A stretch of 41,950 nt of DNA, taken from contig JAMYWO010000301.1 of assembly GCA_024220525.1 (NCBI GenBank), positions 2,550-44,499 of the forward strand. The letters are read 5' to 3'. The notes under the pieces were generated by a model. The model searched no databases. It was not told the origin of the DNA and was given only the letters and a program-made list of their open reading frames with translations. The translations under genes and the position numbers were made by a program. The stretch's first letter is position 1. Every line of letters starts with the position of its first letter. The stretch is from Cochliopodium minus. Taxonomy: Eukaryota > Discosea > Himatismenida > Cochliopodiidae. Shown one piece after another: positions 32,987 through 41,950 of the stretch.

Positions 32987-34851
32987 TTAATTTTTGTTTA
33001 ATGTTTTCATCTCGTTTTCGTTCTCAAAAGTTTCCCATTTAGTTTTTTCATTATGAGATTTATTCTCCTCAAAGTTATTATTTATATTGTTTTGGTTGTT
33101 CACAAACTGTTCTGTCTTGTTTTTGGACAACAATCGTAAAATAAAAAGAGAAAATACAATGAGAACGACCATAAGCAATGGAAGACCAACAGAAAGACCA
33201 ATGATTAATCCCAATTTTGTTTTGCAATTTGTATTGAAAGTTGTTGAAAGAGAAACAGAAAGAGAGTTTTGTTGATTGACAATGTTTGATCCAATTTTAT
33301 CGCATTCTTTTTTTTTGTAGATTGGTTTCAAACTTAATTGAGAACTTGAAAAAGAAGTTGTATTAGTGCAGTTGTATTTGAAGAGAAGGAAATTATTTGT
33401 AGAACTATTTTTGGGTCTTTCATTCAAAATCAAGGTCACATTTCCAAATAAAAAAATGCATCCAGAAACATCAAAAAAAGAAGATTTATCTGTGTTGGAA
33501 CTGTTAAGAAGAACAAATATATTTGAAGATGAAGTTTGATTTAAATTTCCTTCAATAATAACACTTGAATTTACAGTTACTTCTTCAAAGAACAACAAAT
33601 TGTTATTAAAGTTGGAGAAAGAATAAACCCATTTTCCATCAGAATTTTTGACACAAGTAATGTTGTAAAAAAATGGATTGTCAACAACCAACCCAACATT
33701 CCCACAACGTTCACAATCAACGACATCGTATAAACAACTAAGGGGTGATTTAGTTGAGGGTAAAACTGTGGGGGTGATGTTAGGTATTATTGTGGAAGCA
33801 GTGGGCGAATTATTCGAGGGCAAGTGAGAAGAAGGTAGAGTAGTGGATAAAGCAGTGGGAGAAGGTTCAAAAGTGGGAGGAGTTGTTGATGTAGAGGGTG
33901 GAGTAGTAGAAAAGACAGAAGGTGTTACAGTATTAGGCATTAGAGTAGGAGGTATACTTGTAGATGCTTCACTAGTGGGAAAAGTTGTTTGGAGGTCGCA
34001 TTTACCTACCCAGAAAAGAGCGTTTGCTATCATTTCTGCTCCATTGGTAGAGGGTAACCAATACCCATTTGTATCTGCAGAGGGAAGGAAAAAATTTAAA
34101 TCAACCCTCCTTGCGTTTCCTCCATTCCCTGATGTGTTACTTGCTACTACAAGCGGGTTTCCATCCAACCAATTTGCTACTCTTATTGAGTTGTTTCTTA
34201 ATGTGGGTAGGGAAGCCCTGTAGCTATTGTTTCCTCCATCAAAAGTATTTACTCCTCCCATCAGTATCGCTTTCAACGGCGTATCTAACTTTGCCCCAAA
34301 TGTTTCTCGATTCATTATCAAAGTTGTGCTTTCATAAATCACTTGATATAAATCGGGATACAAAGAAAAATTTCCTTTTATAAAAAAATATATTCAAATA
34401 TTTGTATTCATTGAAAAATAAAAATGATGATTACCTCCCAAAAAAAAATTATTTGATGGTGCAGATAGTGAAAAAATTGAATTTACCACCCCACCTCCTC
34501 CATCGATGTATTGAGCTACAGTATCTTGAATTTAAATGTTTCATTTTTTTTTTTATATATTTTAAATTAAATAAATGTTTTATATTTACCTCCAGTTGCA
34601 AATCTATCAAAAGGGATATCCGATATGTAAATCAATACTGCATCATATGTATTTAGATTCGTTATTGAAGGTGCAGAATCGTTCAAAAAATAAAAATCTA
34701 TAGTTGAAAAGAGACCTGTGGAATTAATTTTATCTCTGATATCACATGCCCCACATCCCATGACTCCGGAATCTGAAACCAGTATCAACACAGTACATCC
34801 CAAGATTGAATTCAAAATGAATATAAAAATAATTGAAATAGTTAAATTCAT
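32987..34851 (-). CDS. Type I membrane protein: amidotransferase-like ectodomain, mucin stalk, TM
   Basis: 579 residues from exons 34851-34590, 34524-34435 and 34374-32987 (1740 nt). A signal peptide (MNLTISIIFIFILNSILGC) leads into a flavodoxin/ThuA-like or class I amidotransferase-like region: TVLILVSDSG, LNTYDAVLIYISD, AQYIDGGGGVV and, at its end, NGAEMIANALFWVGKC. No catalytic Cys-His-Glu triad could be traced. Residues about 245-320 are a Ser/Thr/Pro stalk suited to O-glycosylation. A Cys-containing, Asn-glycosylation-rich module follows (CERCGNVGLVVDNPFFYNITC), then one transmembrane helix (LGLIIGLSVGLPLLMVVLIV) and a 50-residue Asn/Lys-rich cytosolic tail. It is probably a surface receptor or adhesin. 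The first half is recognised only loosely. Confidence 0.82.
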
Positions 34852-35144
34852 TTTGATTATTGAATTCGCTTATTTTTTTTTTTTTTTCAAAACTCTCAAG
34901 TTTAAAAAAAGATTTTCAGTCATCCTTTCAAAAATCAACCCGCTTTTTTTAAAATGATCTCTAAATTAACTATTTGATGCCTCACCTTGATCAAAAGAAA
35001 ATTAAATTCTTAATTTAGTTAATTTATCAAAAGAAATTTCATCCAAGCAAAAATTTATAAGAAATACTAATTAATAGACATGTCCAAAATTTACGCGGAT
35101 ATAAAATTTTTACTAACAAATTTTGAACATCTAACTAATTAATT

Positions 35145-35931
35145 TTAATTGTTTTCAAAAAATAAATTATTGTGGTAAGTAGTATCAAGATTGAGGTGAT
35201 CTAAATGTCTGTAACCAACACTGACCATCTCCTCAACAATCTGCTTTGCTTCAAACTTGACATGAAGAGGAGGCCCCATCTTGACATCAAAGTCCTCCTT
35301 CTTCCAATCAACAATGAGCAAAATACCCTTGGGTTTCAAGTACTTCTTGACATTCCTGAAATACTCGGTTCTGTTTTTGAAATGATGATATGTGTTGCAA
35401 CAAAAGATTACGTCGAATTTGATATCTGTGGGCAATTTTGGATCCTCTTCTTCGCAGTGGATGTTGATGATGTTGGTGATGTTTTCTTTGATCCATCTCT
35501 CGTTCATGTATTCGATGAAATTCTTTTGAATGTCACATGCATAAACTTTGCCTTTCGGTACATACTTGCTAAATCTAATGGGAAAATATCCCTATGAATA
35601 TGATGTATTAAAGGAGATATAAAAAATATTCAAGTGATTATTTGAGCCATGAATGGAATTCTAATTATAAAATAATTACCGTTGCTCCTCCAATATCACA
35701 TATTATGGCATCTTCCTTCAAATGAAGGAGATCTATCAATTCTTTTGGCTTTTGGAAAGAATCTCTATCTGATGCTTCAAATATCTCCACCCATTTGCTT
35801 GTATTTGCAAATTTGTGATCATGATGGTGATGTTTATGATTATGATCGTGATGTTGTTCATTTTCCTGTTTATTTTCATGATGATGTTTATGACCACATT
35901 CTTTATCTTCTTTCATTTTTTTTTTGTTCAT
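35145..35931 (-). CDS. SAM-dependent methyltransferase with His-rich leader
   Basis: Class I methyltransferase, 232 residues, exons 35931-35680 and 35591-35145 (699 nt). The SAM loop CDIGGATGYFPIRF is made by the splice, followed by KVYACDIQKNFIEYM (acidic residue after strand 2), FDVIFCCNTYHHF (motif IV region) and LKPKGILLIVDWKKED. The family is the UbiE/Methyltransf_11 type, with unknown substrate. The first 40 residues carry many histidines (GHKHHHENKQENEQHHDHN), a likely metal-binding segment (zinc, nickel or copper), an inference. An in-frame ATG at 35979 would add MRYNEAFLIKLSYFRL; the A-run context favours 35931. Confidence 0.87.
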
Positions 35932-36045
35932 TAATCTAAAATAACTAAGTTTAATCAAGAATGCTTCATTATATCTCATTCAAAATTAAAAAATGAAGAA
36001 AGAATTTTCTCAAAAATTTTATTATTAACAATAAAACAACCAAAA

Positions 36046-37062
36046 TCACTTTGATATAATACCAACTATGAATATCAAAATTCCAAATATAAAAGAATAT
36101 CCAACATAATTTGATTTAGCATTTGGGCTATCTCTTGATTTCTCCAATGTCTCTATCTTATCTTGCAAATGATCAATCTTTTTCTTGTATTCTTCTATAT
36201 TTTGATTTGGGTCACATGTACTATTGTTGAGCTGATCAAATAAAGAGATCTGAGGAGAAATAGAATCTTCCAATATAGGTCTTTCATTCAATGGAGAAAT
36301 ACTAGAACACTCAAGCTCCTGAGATCTGAGATTATATTCTTCCTCCAAATCGCAATTCAATTTTTGGTTATGTTTGGCCAAATCATTGACATCATTCTTC
36401 AAGATTTCACAATTTTCTTTTAGAAATTTGTTTTCTTCAGAGAGATTGTAATTGATCTCCTTGTATTTTTGGATTACATTCTCGATATCCGAATTATATT
36501 TGTTCATTACCAATTGATACTTCATATTCATCTCATCCAAAGATTCGATGAGCTGCTCCTTTTGATCCTCAAGTACCTTGATCTCCCTTTCATATTTGGA
36601 CTTGATCATCAAATCATCCCCAAATTCAGACTTCTTTGGTACAGCTTCAGTGCCAACTTTCCTCTCTTCCATTTTTAGCAACAATCCCTCCAAATCCTTT
36701 TTCGAATTAATCAATGAAGAGATCTGTTTGTTTAGATTCTTCTCTCTTTCTTCCATCTTGTCGTTCTTCAACATCAAATCATTGATCGTTTTTTGATATT
36801 CCAATACATCTTTGTTGAAAAAGTTTTCTTTTTGTATGATGTACTCTTTTAAGTGGTGCAGCTCATCTTTCAAATTTTTGTCGGAAGATTCGAGATCGTC
36901 TATCTTTTTCGAAGAAATATTCAAGAGATCTTCTGTTTCTTTTATTCTTTCCTCCAATAAATCATTTGTAAATAAATCATTGGTAGAATGATTCATTTTT
37001 TGCATTCCTAGTCTTTTATTTGCTTTGTAAGGTGAATATTCGAAGGATGTACTCATATCCAT
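36046..37062 (-). CDS. Tail-anchored coiled-coil protein, 338 aa
   Basis: A single-exon gene. Residues about 30-235 and 285-315 are strongly heptad-like and charged (LLEERIKETEDLLNISSKK, LKENCEILKNDVNDLAKHN), predicting long coiled coils. The last 22 residues form one hydrophobic helix (YVGYSFIFGILIFIVGIIS) with a Lys end, so the protein is probably C-terminally anchored with the coil in the cytosol. This layout suits membrane tethers such as golgins or SNARE partners; the sequence gives no specific family. Its start is 238 bp from the divergent aminotransferase start. Confidence 0.85.
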   Translation of the reverse strand: MDMSTSFEYSPYKANKRLGMQKMNHSTNDLFTNDLLEERIKETEDLLNISSKKIDDLESSDKNLKDELHHLKEYIIQKENFFNKDVLEYQKTINDLMLKNDKMEEREKNLNKQISSLINSKKDLEGLLLKMEERKVGTEAVPKKSEFGDDLMIKSKYEREIKVLEDQKEQLIESLDEMNMKYQLVMNKYNSDIENVIQKYKEINYNLSEENKFLKENCEILKNDVNDLAKHNQKLNCDLEEEYNLRSQELECSSISPLNERPILEDSISPQISLFDQLNNSTCDPNQNIEEYKKKIDHLQDKIETLEKSRDSPNAKSNYVGYSFIFGILIFIVGIISK

Positions 37063-37300
37063 TTTGAATTTGATTTTTTTTTTTTATTTATATCATTTTG
37101 AACTTATTTTTATTTTTTTTTATCGGTTGAAACGAAATTTGAAAAGTTCATATTTGACAAAATCCACCTTTAAAATTATAATATACTAAAATTCAAAGAA
37201 GTTTAAACAAAAATCTAAGAATTAACAAACTGCCAAATTCTCACCAATCGAATTTGTACTTTCTGTTTTTTATTTTTACATCAACTTAAAATAAAAAAAA

Positions 37301-39350
37301 ATGAAGCAGTTAAAGATGAAATTTTTTTCAACAAAATTTGGGTTGCCCTTTAAAAGAAATAAAAGAAATTGTTATATAACAATGCCTCAATTCGATTTAG
37401 AAGAGTATAAATCATTCTTCCTTATATATTTTCCTTTAAATATTTTTGATTTTATTCAGATATTGGAAGTTATATGAGTTCAAAGTACCAAATATATTTT
37501 GTTCATCTGAGACAGAGAATTATAATTTGAGTGAATTATTGCAAATGGCAGATAATGATACCAGGAAGTTGTGGGATAATCTTTCATTGGGTAGACAAAT
37601 TAACATTTTAACTCAATTGATCTCATTTAAACAATTGACATAGGGTAAATTTGATTTAATTATAAATTAATTAGATAACAACCAATTAAAAGATATACCG
37701 AACCACAAGGTTCTCCAATATTGCGTAATGAAATTGCAAAGCAATATGGCAAAAAAAAAAAAAAAAAAGATAATTTTTTATTTTCATAATCCTTCCAAGA
37801 AAAAACAAAGGATGATTCAATAGTAGTAACAGCTGGTAAATAAAAAGTAAAATTAATTATTTCATTTCTTAAAATGATTTCAAATTCGACTTTTAGGAGC
37901 ACAAGAAGGAATCTATCTTTTCATGCAATCCCTTTTGAAGCAGGGAGACCATGTTATCTCAGTAGCATCGTATGCGTCGCTCGAAAATTTGCCAAAAGCA
38001 TTGGGAGCGGAATTAACCTCTATCAATTTGGAGCCCAAAGATAAAGAATGGTCTTTGGATCTCGATTTGATCAAGAAGAACATCAAAAAAAACACCAAGC
38101 TTATTGTTCTCAACTTTCCCAACAACCCTACTGGTTGTGTGATTAATATTGCTACCTTAAATGATATTGTTCACATTGCTAGAAAAAATAATATTTATAT
38201 TCTATCTGATGAAGTTTATAGGTTAAAAAATTATCATTTTTCACTATTTTTTCTTTAAAATAAATATATTTTTTATTTTTATTTTTATTTTTTATTTTTT
38301 TTTTATTTTAAATTTAAATTTATTTTGTTTTTCATTTATGTTTCATTTCAGATTTTTTTTTTTACCATTATATCCAAATGAAAAAACATCTCCATTTATT
38401 TATTTTATTTATTTTCATTTTTATTTTACTTTTATTTTTATTCCAGATTTATTTTTTATATTTAAAATTTTTTTGAATTTATGTTTTTTTAAATTTTTTT
38501 TGATTTTTTATTTTTTTTAAAATTTAAAAGATTTTTGGAGATAGACCAAAATAACAGACTTCCCAATATTTCTGACATCTACGAGAATGGGGTTAGCTTG
38601 AATGTGATGACAAAGGCTTATGGCTTGGGAGGATTGAGAATAGGGTGGGTTGCCACACAAAATAAAAAATTGTTGGATGACATGGTGTCATATAAGTTAT
38701 ACACGTCCATTTGTAATAGTGGTAAAGAAAAGAGTTAAAAGAAAAAATGAATTAATTTTAATACATAAAATCTCAATAAAATTTTAGAAAAATATTAAAA
38801 ATAAAAAATAAATTTAAAATAATAAAAATGTTCATATTTTTTTTTTTTCTTTATTTTAAAAGCTCCTTCTGAGATCCTCGCTTTGATAGCACTTAAAAAC
38901 AAGGAAAACATCCTCCAGAGAAACAGGAAGATCATGCTCGAGAACCTCGTCTTGCTCGATTCTTTTTTTGCCAAGTACCCTCATCTCTTCAGGTTCATTC
39001 GCCCTCGGGGCGGTTGTATGGCTTAGTGATCCTCATTTTTAATTTTTTCTTTTTTGATTTATCATTTTTTTTTTTTTTTGATTTAAAAAAAGTGTTCAAC
39101 TGTTATCTAACAAGAACTCTGAACTTTTTGCTCGAGACTTAAGAAATAATGCCAACATTCTTGTTCTCCCCTCTAACTTGTTCAACATCCCTGGAAACTA
39201 TTTTCGTATCGGTAACCTCTTTGTTTCTTTTTTCACATACTTTTTTTTTTTTTACTTAATTTTTTTATTAAAGGCTTTGGAAAGAGGACAACCCCTTTGA
39301 TACTCCAGAAATTTGAAAGTTTTGTTAACAAAAAAGTATCTTCTCTTTAA
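37301..39350 (+). CDS. PLP-dependent aminotransferase (class I/II) with a 1-nt exon
   Basis: Fold-type I aminotransferase, 400 residues. Exons 37301-37404, 37460-37590, 37644 (one base), 37693-37748, 37800-37835, 37897-38221, 38531-38721, 38863-39025, 39093-39211 and 39274-39350 sum to 1203 nt. Motifs in order: YTEPQGSPILRNEIAKQY, SIVVTAGAQEGI, FPNNPTG, SDEVYR, the lysine region NVMTKAYGLGGLRIGW and the carboxylate-binding arginine in YFRIGFGKRT. The closest group by eye is the aspartate/capreomycidine-like class with EVYR and L-P..D-I-Y-E-N-G. The exon sum is in frame only if base 37644 is an exon. The intron at 37749-37799 starts GC instead of GT. The first 27 residues (MKQLKMKFFSTKFGLPFKRN) are basic and could be a mitochondrial leader; ATG 37382 is an alternative start. 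Confidence 0.9.
37644..37644 (+). other. Proposed 1-nt microexon (G)
   Basis: Flanked by ACATAG on the left and GTAAATT on the right. Introns 37591-37643 (53 nt) and 37645-37692 (48 nt) both have the length typical here. The base completes the Gly codon of L-G-Y-T-E-P, restoring the conserved aminotransferase frame that a single 102-nt intron would miss by one base. Confidence 0.7.
38222..38530 (+). other. 309-nt T-rich intron of the aminotransferase gene
   Basis: Much longer than most introns here, composed of ATTTT-type repeats. It contains a strong acceptor-like TTTCATTTCAG near 38341-38351 followed by a frame with PLYPNEKTSP, but no GT donor follows, so I treat it as intron. Direct joining of 38221 to 38531 gives EVYRFLEIDQNN as in homologues. 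Confidence 0.75.
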
Positions 39351-39592
39351 GTGGTTATTTGTATTGATCTTTAAGAAGTTACTTGTTGAACTCATTTAAT
39401 TAAATATGAATATGATTTATTTAAATTTTAATTATTTTGGAAATGATTAAATCCACAAAAAATTATGAAACCAAAGAAAGTAAAAGAGATTTAAAAAAGA
39501 ACAGAAATTTTGTAAGATCATCAAAAAGAATAACAAACAAATTTCAAAAAAAAATAATAATAATATTCTGAAATTTTAAAAAAAATTAAGAA

Positions 39593-39979
39593 ATGTCTGG
39601 ATTTACTTCAAAAGAAAAACAAATATGGAGATTGATTCTTCCTCATTTGGAATTCGAAGATTTCTTCATAATTTCTTCTGTATGCAAAAGCATATTTGCA
39701 TTATTGAAAGAAGATGAAGTATTTTGGAGCTTATTTGTAAGAAGAAATTTTGATACAAGAAATTTACCAAACGAATATAAATCTTGGAAATCATATATGC
39801 TATCTCTCTACATCTTTGATTGGGATATTAAAACCTTGGGAGAAAATTTTAGACTGAATGAGAATGATAAAAAAATCTTGATAAGAAATCCGACAGCCAA
39901 TTGGCAATATTGCTTGACAAAATCATATCTGCTTGAGGGAGTATTATATCCTTTCAAAATTCAACAATTACCTGAGTAA
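39593..39979 (+). CDS. F-box / SPRY-like locus C, F-box half
   Basis: 128 residues with an F-box (QIWRLILPHLEFEDFFI, SSVCKSIF, FWSLFVRRNF) and then, without the intron found in copies A and B, the start of the SPRY-like half (NWQYCLTKSYLLEGVLYPFKI). The frame ends EFAST-style at TAA 39977, but a consensus donor (GTAAAT) overlaps it at 39974, so the real gene probably continues into 40015 or 40024 onward. The join is out of phase by one base, next to an A9 run at 40016-40024; one extra A would restore it. It may be a sequencing or assembly slip, a true break, or two genes. Confidence 0.65.
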   Translation: MSGFTSKEKQIWRLILPHLEFEDFFIISSVCKSIFALLKEDEVFWSLFVRRNFDTRNLPNEYKSWKSYMLSLYIFDWDIKTLGENFRLNENDKKILIRNPTANWQYCLTKSYLLEGVLYPFKIQQLPE

Positions 39980-40023
39980 ATATAAAAAAAAAAAAATTTA
40001 ACAAAATAATAAAGCAAAAAAAA

Positions 40024-40444
40024 ATGTCTAGATACAATGTAACGGTAGGAGTTGCTTTCAAAAAAACTTCGAGATCTTCTCCAGATTTTGGTTGTGACCA
40101 GTTAATAATTTTTTTTTTCAAATTGAAAACCAAATAATCATGATAATTAAAGATACAGGTTCGGGTATTACTTTTTCAACGAAAATCAAAACACGTACGC
40201 GTGCACGAACGCTAAAGGGATAGCTCTAAATAAGAAACCAAACTTTTCATGTGATGGTACAGTCTACTTGTTAATACACAAAGGAAGTTACAGCAGTACT
40301 AAAAACTCAAAAGCTTGTGTAAGTTTTTTCAATCGCCACAATAAAAATCTTCCTCCCGAGTATATTTTTTCTTTTCATGACATCGATGTACCCAAAGGTG
40401 AGAAGTTGGCTTTCTCAGTACTGGCTCTTCCACTTCGTCAATGA
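40024..40444 (+). CDS. F-box / SPRY-like locus C, SPRY-like half
   Basis: Exons 40024-40100 and 40159-40444 (363 nt). The strand pattern is the clearest SPRY-like match in the family: YNVTVGVAFKKTSRSSPDFG, FGYYFFNENQ, GTVYLLIHKGSYSS, CVSFFNRHNKN, YIFSFHDIDVPKGEKLAFSV. It aligns with copies A and B from IGVSSER onward. It ends at TGA 40442 after LALPLRQ; the neighbouring frame continues with Ser/Thr and KLERPIFQFDSSILPK, similar in layout to the longer tails of A and B, so a frameshift near 40410 is possible. It probably belongs with the F-box half upstream. Confidence 0.55.
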
Positions 40445-40558
40445 AATTAGAAAGACCCATATTCCAATTTGACTCTTCTATTCTACCTAAAACTTTGCAT
40501 CTTTTTGATGACAAACTAAAGGATAAAAAAGTATCCAATTTTTTTTGAAAAGAATTAA

Positions 40559-40681
40559 TTAAAAATAATTTTGGAGCTAAAAGAGAATGTGAAAAAAATT
40601 CAAATTAGCATTCACAAAATTACTTATGTTGATAATTATAAGGAAGAATCCATTCCACTGGCGATCATTAAAAAATTTTAA
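40559..40681 (+). pseudogene. Fragment resembling the end of a SPRY-like half
   Basis: A short frame reading ELKENVKKIQISIHKITYV and ending PLAIIKKF before TAA. It shares the I-Q-I-S/F-S-F strand and following I-x-x-V with copies A and C, with no F-box or start. It may be a relic of a fourth copy or the displaced end of locus C. Confidence 0.35.
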
Positions 40682-40737
40682 TTTTTAAAAAAAAAAGTTT
40701 GGATTCAAAAGAAAATGACTGTGAAGAAAAAAAAAAA

Positions 40738-41016
40738 ATGAAAAAAAAGTTTTATGTTTCAAAAGATATAGAAAATGATGATTGCAATACTTTTGATGCA
40801 ATATATGTCAAAAATGATAAATTAGAAGATCTAAAGAAAGAGATAGAGAAAATACGACAACTGAAATCTGGTGAATATATCATAAAGTATAAGGAAGAGG
40901 GAATAGGTTTCGTGATTATAAATGAAAATGAATGGGAAGAATTATTCAAACTGGACAAATTGAAAATATTCATTGATATGGTAATTCTATATTATGAAAG
41001 GAAACATGAAACATAA
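40738..41016 (+). CDS. Stand-alone PB1-like domain protein, 92 aa
   Basis: The ATG at 40738 follows a long A-run; a frame open to 40699 has no ATG. Most of the protein fits a PB1 (ubiquitin-like) fold: a short first strand (DAIYVKNDKLEDLKKEIEKI), then GEYIIKYKEEGIGFVIINEN and EWEELFKLDKLKIF, matching the OPCA-type pattern Y-K-D-E-D-G-D-x-V-x-I with the acidic cluster reduced to K-E-E-G. PB1 domains pair with each other in signalling scaffolds such as p62 and PKC partners. The weakened acidic cluster may limit pairing to one face. It is adjacent to the F-box/SPRY-like cluster, possibly by chance. Confidence 0.55.
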   Translation: MKKKFYVSKDIENDDCNTFDAIYVKNDKLEDLKKEIEKIRQLKSGEYIIKYKEEGIGFVIINENEWEELFKLDKLKIFIDMVILYYERKHET

Positions 41017-41950
41017 GGAGAAATTTTTTTTTCTTTTTGGTGTATGGATTTTTATCTCAATATTGAAGAGATATAAATAAATTATTTAGCCAATATATAC
41101 ATATCCAATATTATTCTGTCAACAGAAAAGAAGGGTAATAAAAAATCATTATTCATATATTTACCTCTATACCAATTTTTTCTTAGTATATTTTTCTCTA
41201 TATTTATAACATTATTTCTATTCTATTCTTTGTATACATGATCTTTTATCAAAAAAGATAAAAAATGTAAATAATATTTAATAACCAATTGTATTTCTTA
41301 TTTTACATATCATATTTTGCTCTATTGTTCATCCTAACCTTGTTTTTCCTTTCTAAATTTGATAATACTAAATAATTATTGTATTAAAATAAAATTGATT
41401 TAACATTCATCAATAAATATCTGAGTGTTTCTTATTAACTTACTATTATGATAGATATTTTCTAACTTCTTTTTACATTTTGTTGTAAAAATAATTATAT
41501 TGTACCACTTACAAAATTAATATCATTTACTAATTTTAGATAAAATTCTTTTTATATTCTTTGGGGTCAAATATAATTTATTTAATATTGAATTCCCATT
41601 AGGAAAGTATGATACCATTCATTGTTTGCTACTCTTTTTTTTCGATATTATATTACTTATATTTAAGAGTTTTTATTGTATTATCCCATAGTTTTTTGTT
41701 CTCAATTCTTAATTAAAATTTAATTACATATTTCTCAATTAATGAATTTCACATAAAATATTATAAAATTTTGATGTCTAATTGTTAATATTAACAGACA
41801 AACCCGAAAACTTTTTTTCATCAGCCACCATCTATAAATACAAATGTAAATATAACTTATTGATAATCAATCTATAAATAATGTACTTTTTCAAGGAAAT
41901 CAGCAAACACCCCAAATTACATACAATAAAAACAGCAAGAGAGGTGATTA
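41017..41950. other. Gene-free AT-rich tail of the window
   Basis: Over 900 bp with no convincing frame, RNA gene or repeat. The texture differs from other spacers: fewer long homopolymers and more mixed TA words. It could be a long promoter, decayed coding DNA or the edge of an element; I see nothing that decides. Near 41812-41950 GC rises slightly, with no clear start codon context. Confidence 0.4.

Noticed and set aside
34567-34851. Bacterial origin of the amidotransferase-like receptor exon
   Set aside because: It has introns, a eukaryotic signal peptide, stalk and TM helix, and base composition like its neighbours.
38338-38520. Possible extra aminotransferase exon after a strong TTTCATTTCAG acceptor
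   Set aside because: No GT donor follows before the next acceptor, and direct joining gives the sequence expected from homologues.
41461-41640. Minus-strand coding-like patches suggesting an old mobile element
   Set aside because: Only short pieces without a recognisable family; not enough to name an element.
1-41950. tRNA genes or CRISPR arrays
   Set aside because: I saw no T-loop-like motif with matching stems outside coding regions and no spaced direct repeats; a tRNAscan run would settle the first point.

Overview
The window is nuclear DNA from an AT-rich, intron-dense unicellular eukaryote. The standard code is used (TAA, TAG and TGA all end genes). Translation starts sit behind A-runs, and long A/T homopolymers fill introns and spacers. 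Introns are mostly 45-60 nt with GTAA-type donors. Gene content points to an aerobic, probably amoeboid protist: a TKL-like kinase with RCC1 and ankyrin parts, F-box and LRR families, cytochrome P450, flavin amine oxidase, and secreted or membrane peptidases. I cannot place it further; Amoebozoa or Heterolobosea are guesses from gene content. Most exon boundaries were worked out by hand. For the long genes the exon lengths sum to exact multiples of three, which is the main support for the models.

Layout. 16-527 (+): end of a mitochondrial-type ssDNA-binding protein. 680-6920 (-): 1818-residue RCC1/ankyrin/kinase protein. 7193-8698 (-): trypsin-like protease. 8901-10717 (-): membrane-anchored M28 peptidase. 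10944-11854 (-): EngB-like organelle GTPase. 11943-15968 (-): 1341-residue intronless protein I do not recognise. 15994-16260 (-): 61-residue three-exon protein. 16674-18498 (+): SET-domain protein. 18558-20927 (-): P450 in 13 exons. 20981-22203: three small genes, including a Cys-rich ORF and an F-box protein. 22312-24380 (-): LRR protein. 24446-26140 (+): sirtuin in 15 exons. 26336-28171 (+): NAPE-PLD-like metallo-hydrolase in 14 exons. 28292-30697 (+): two tandem F-box/SPRY-like genes, the second broken by a 100-N gap. 30859-31160 (-): small protein. 31212-32966 (+): flavin amine oxidase. 32987-34851 (-): receptor-like protein with an amidotransferase-like ectodomain and mucin stalk. 35145-35931 (-): methyltransferase with a His-rich leader. 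36046-37062 (-): tail-anchored coiled coil. 37301-39350 (+): PLP aminotransferase. 39593-40681 (+): third, irregular F-box/SPRY-like locus plus a fragment. 40738-41016 (+): stand-alone PB1-like protein. 41017-41950: no gene seen.

The genes do not form an operon or one pathway. The unifying and most unusual feature is exon architecture. Microexons of 7-17 nt encode catalytic motifs in the sirtuin, P450 and metallo-hydrolase genes, and the aminotransferase reads correctly only with a 1-nt exon at 37644 and a GC-AG intron. The second accessory theme is the F-box/SPRY-like cluster, where the F-box halves are almost identical and the putative substrate-binding halves have diverged.
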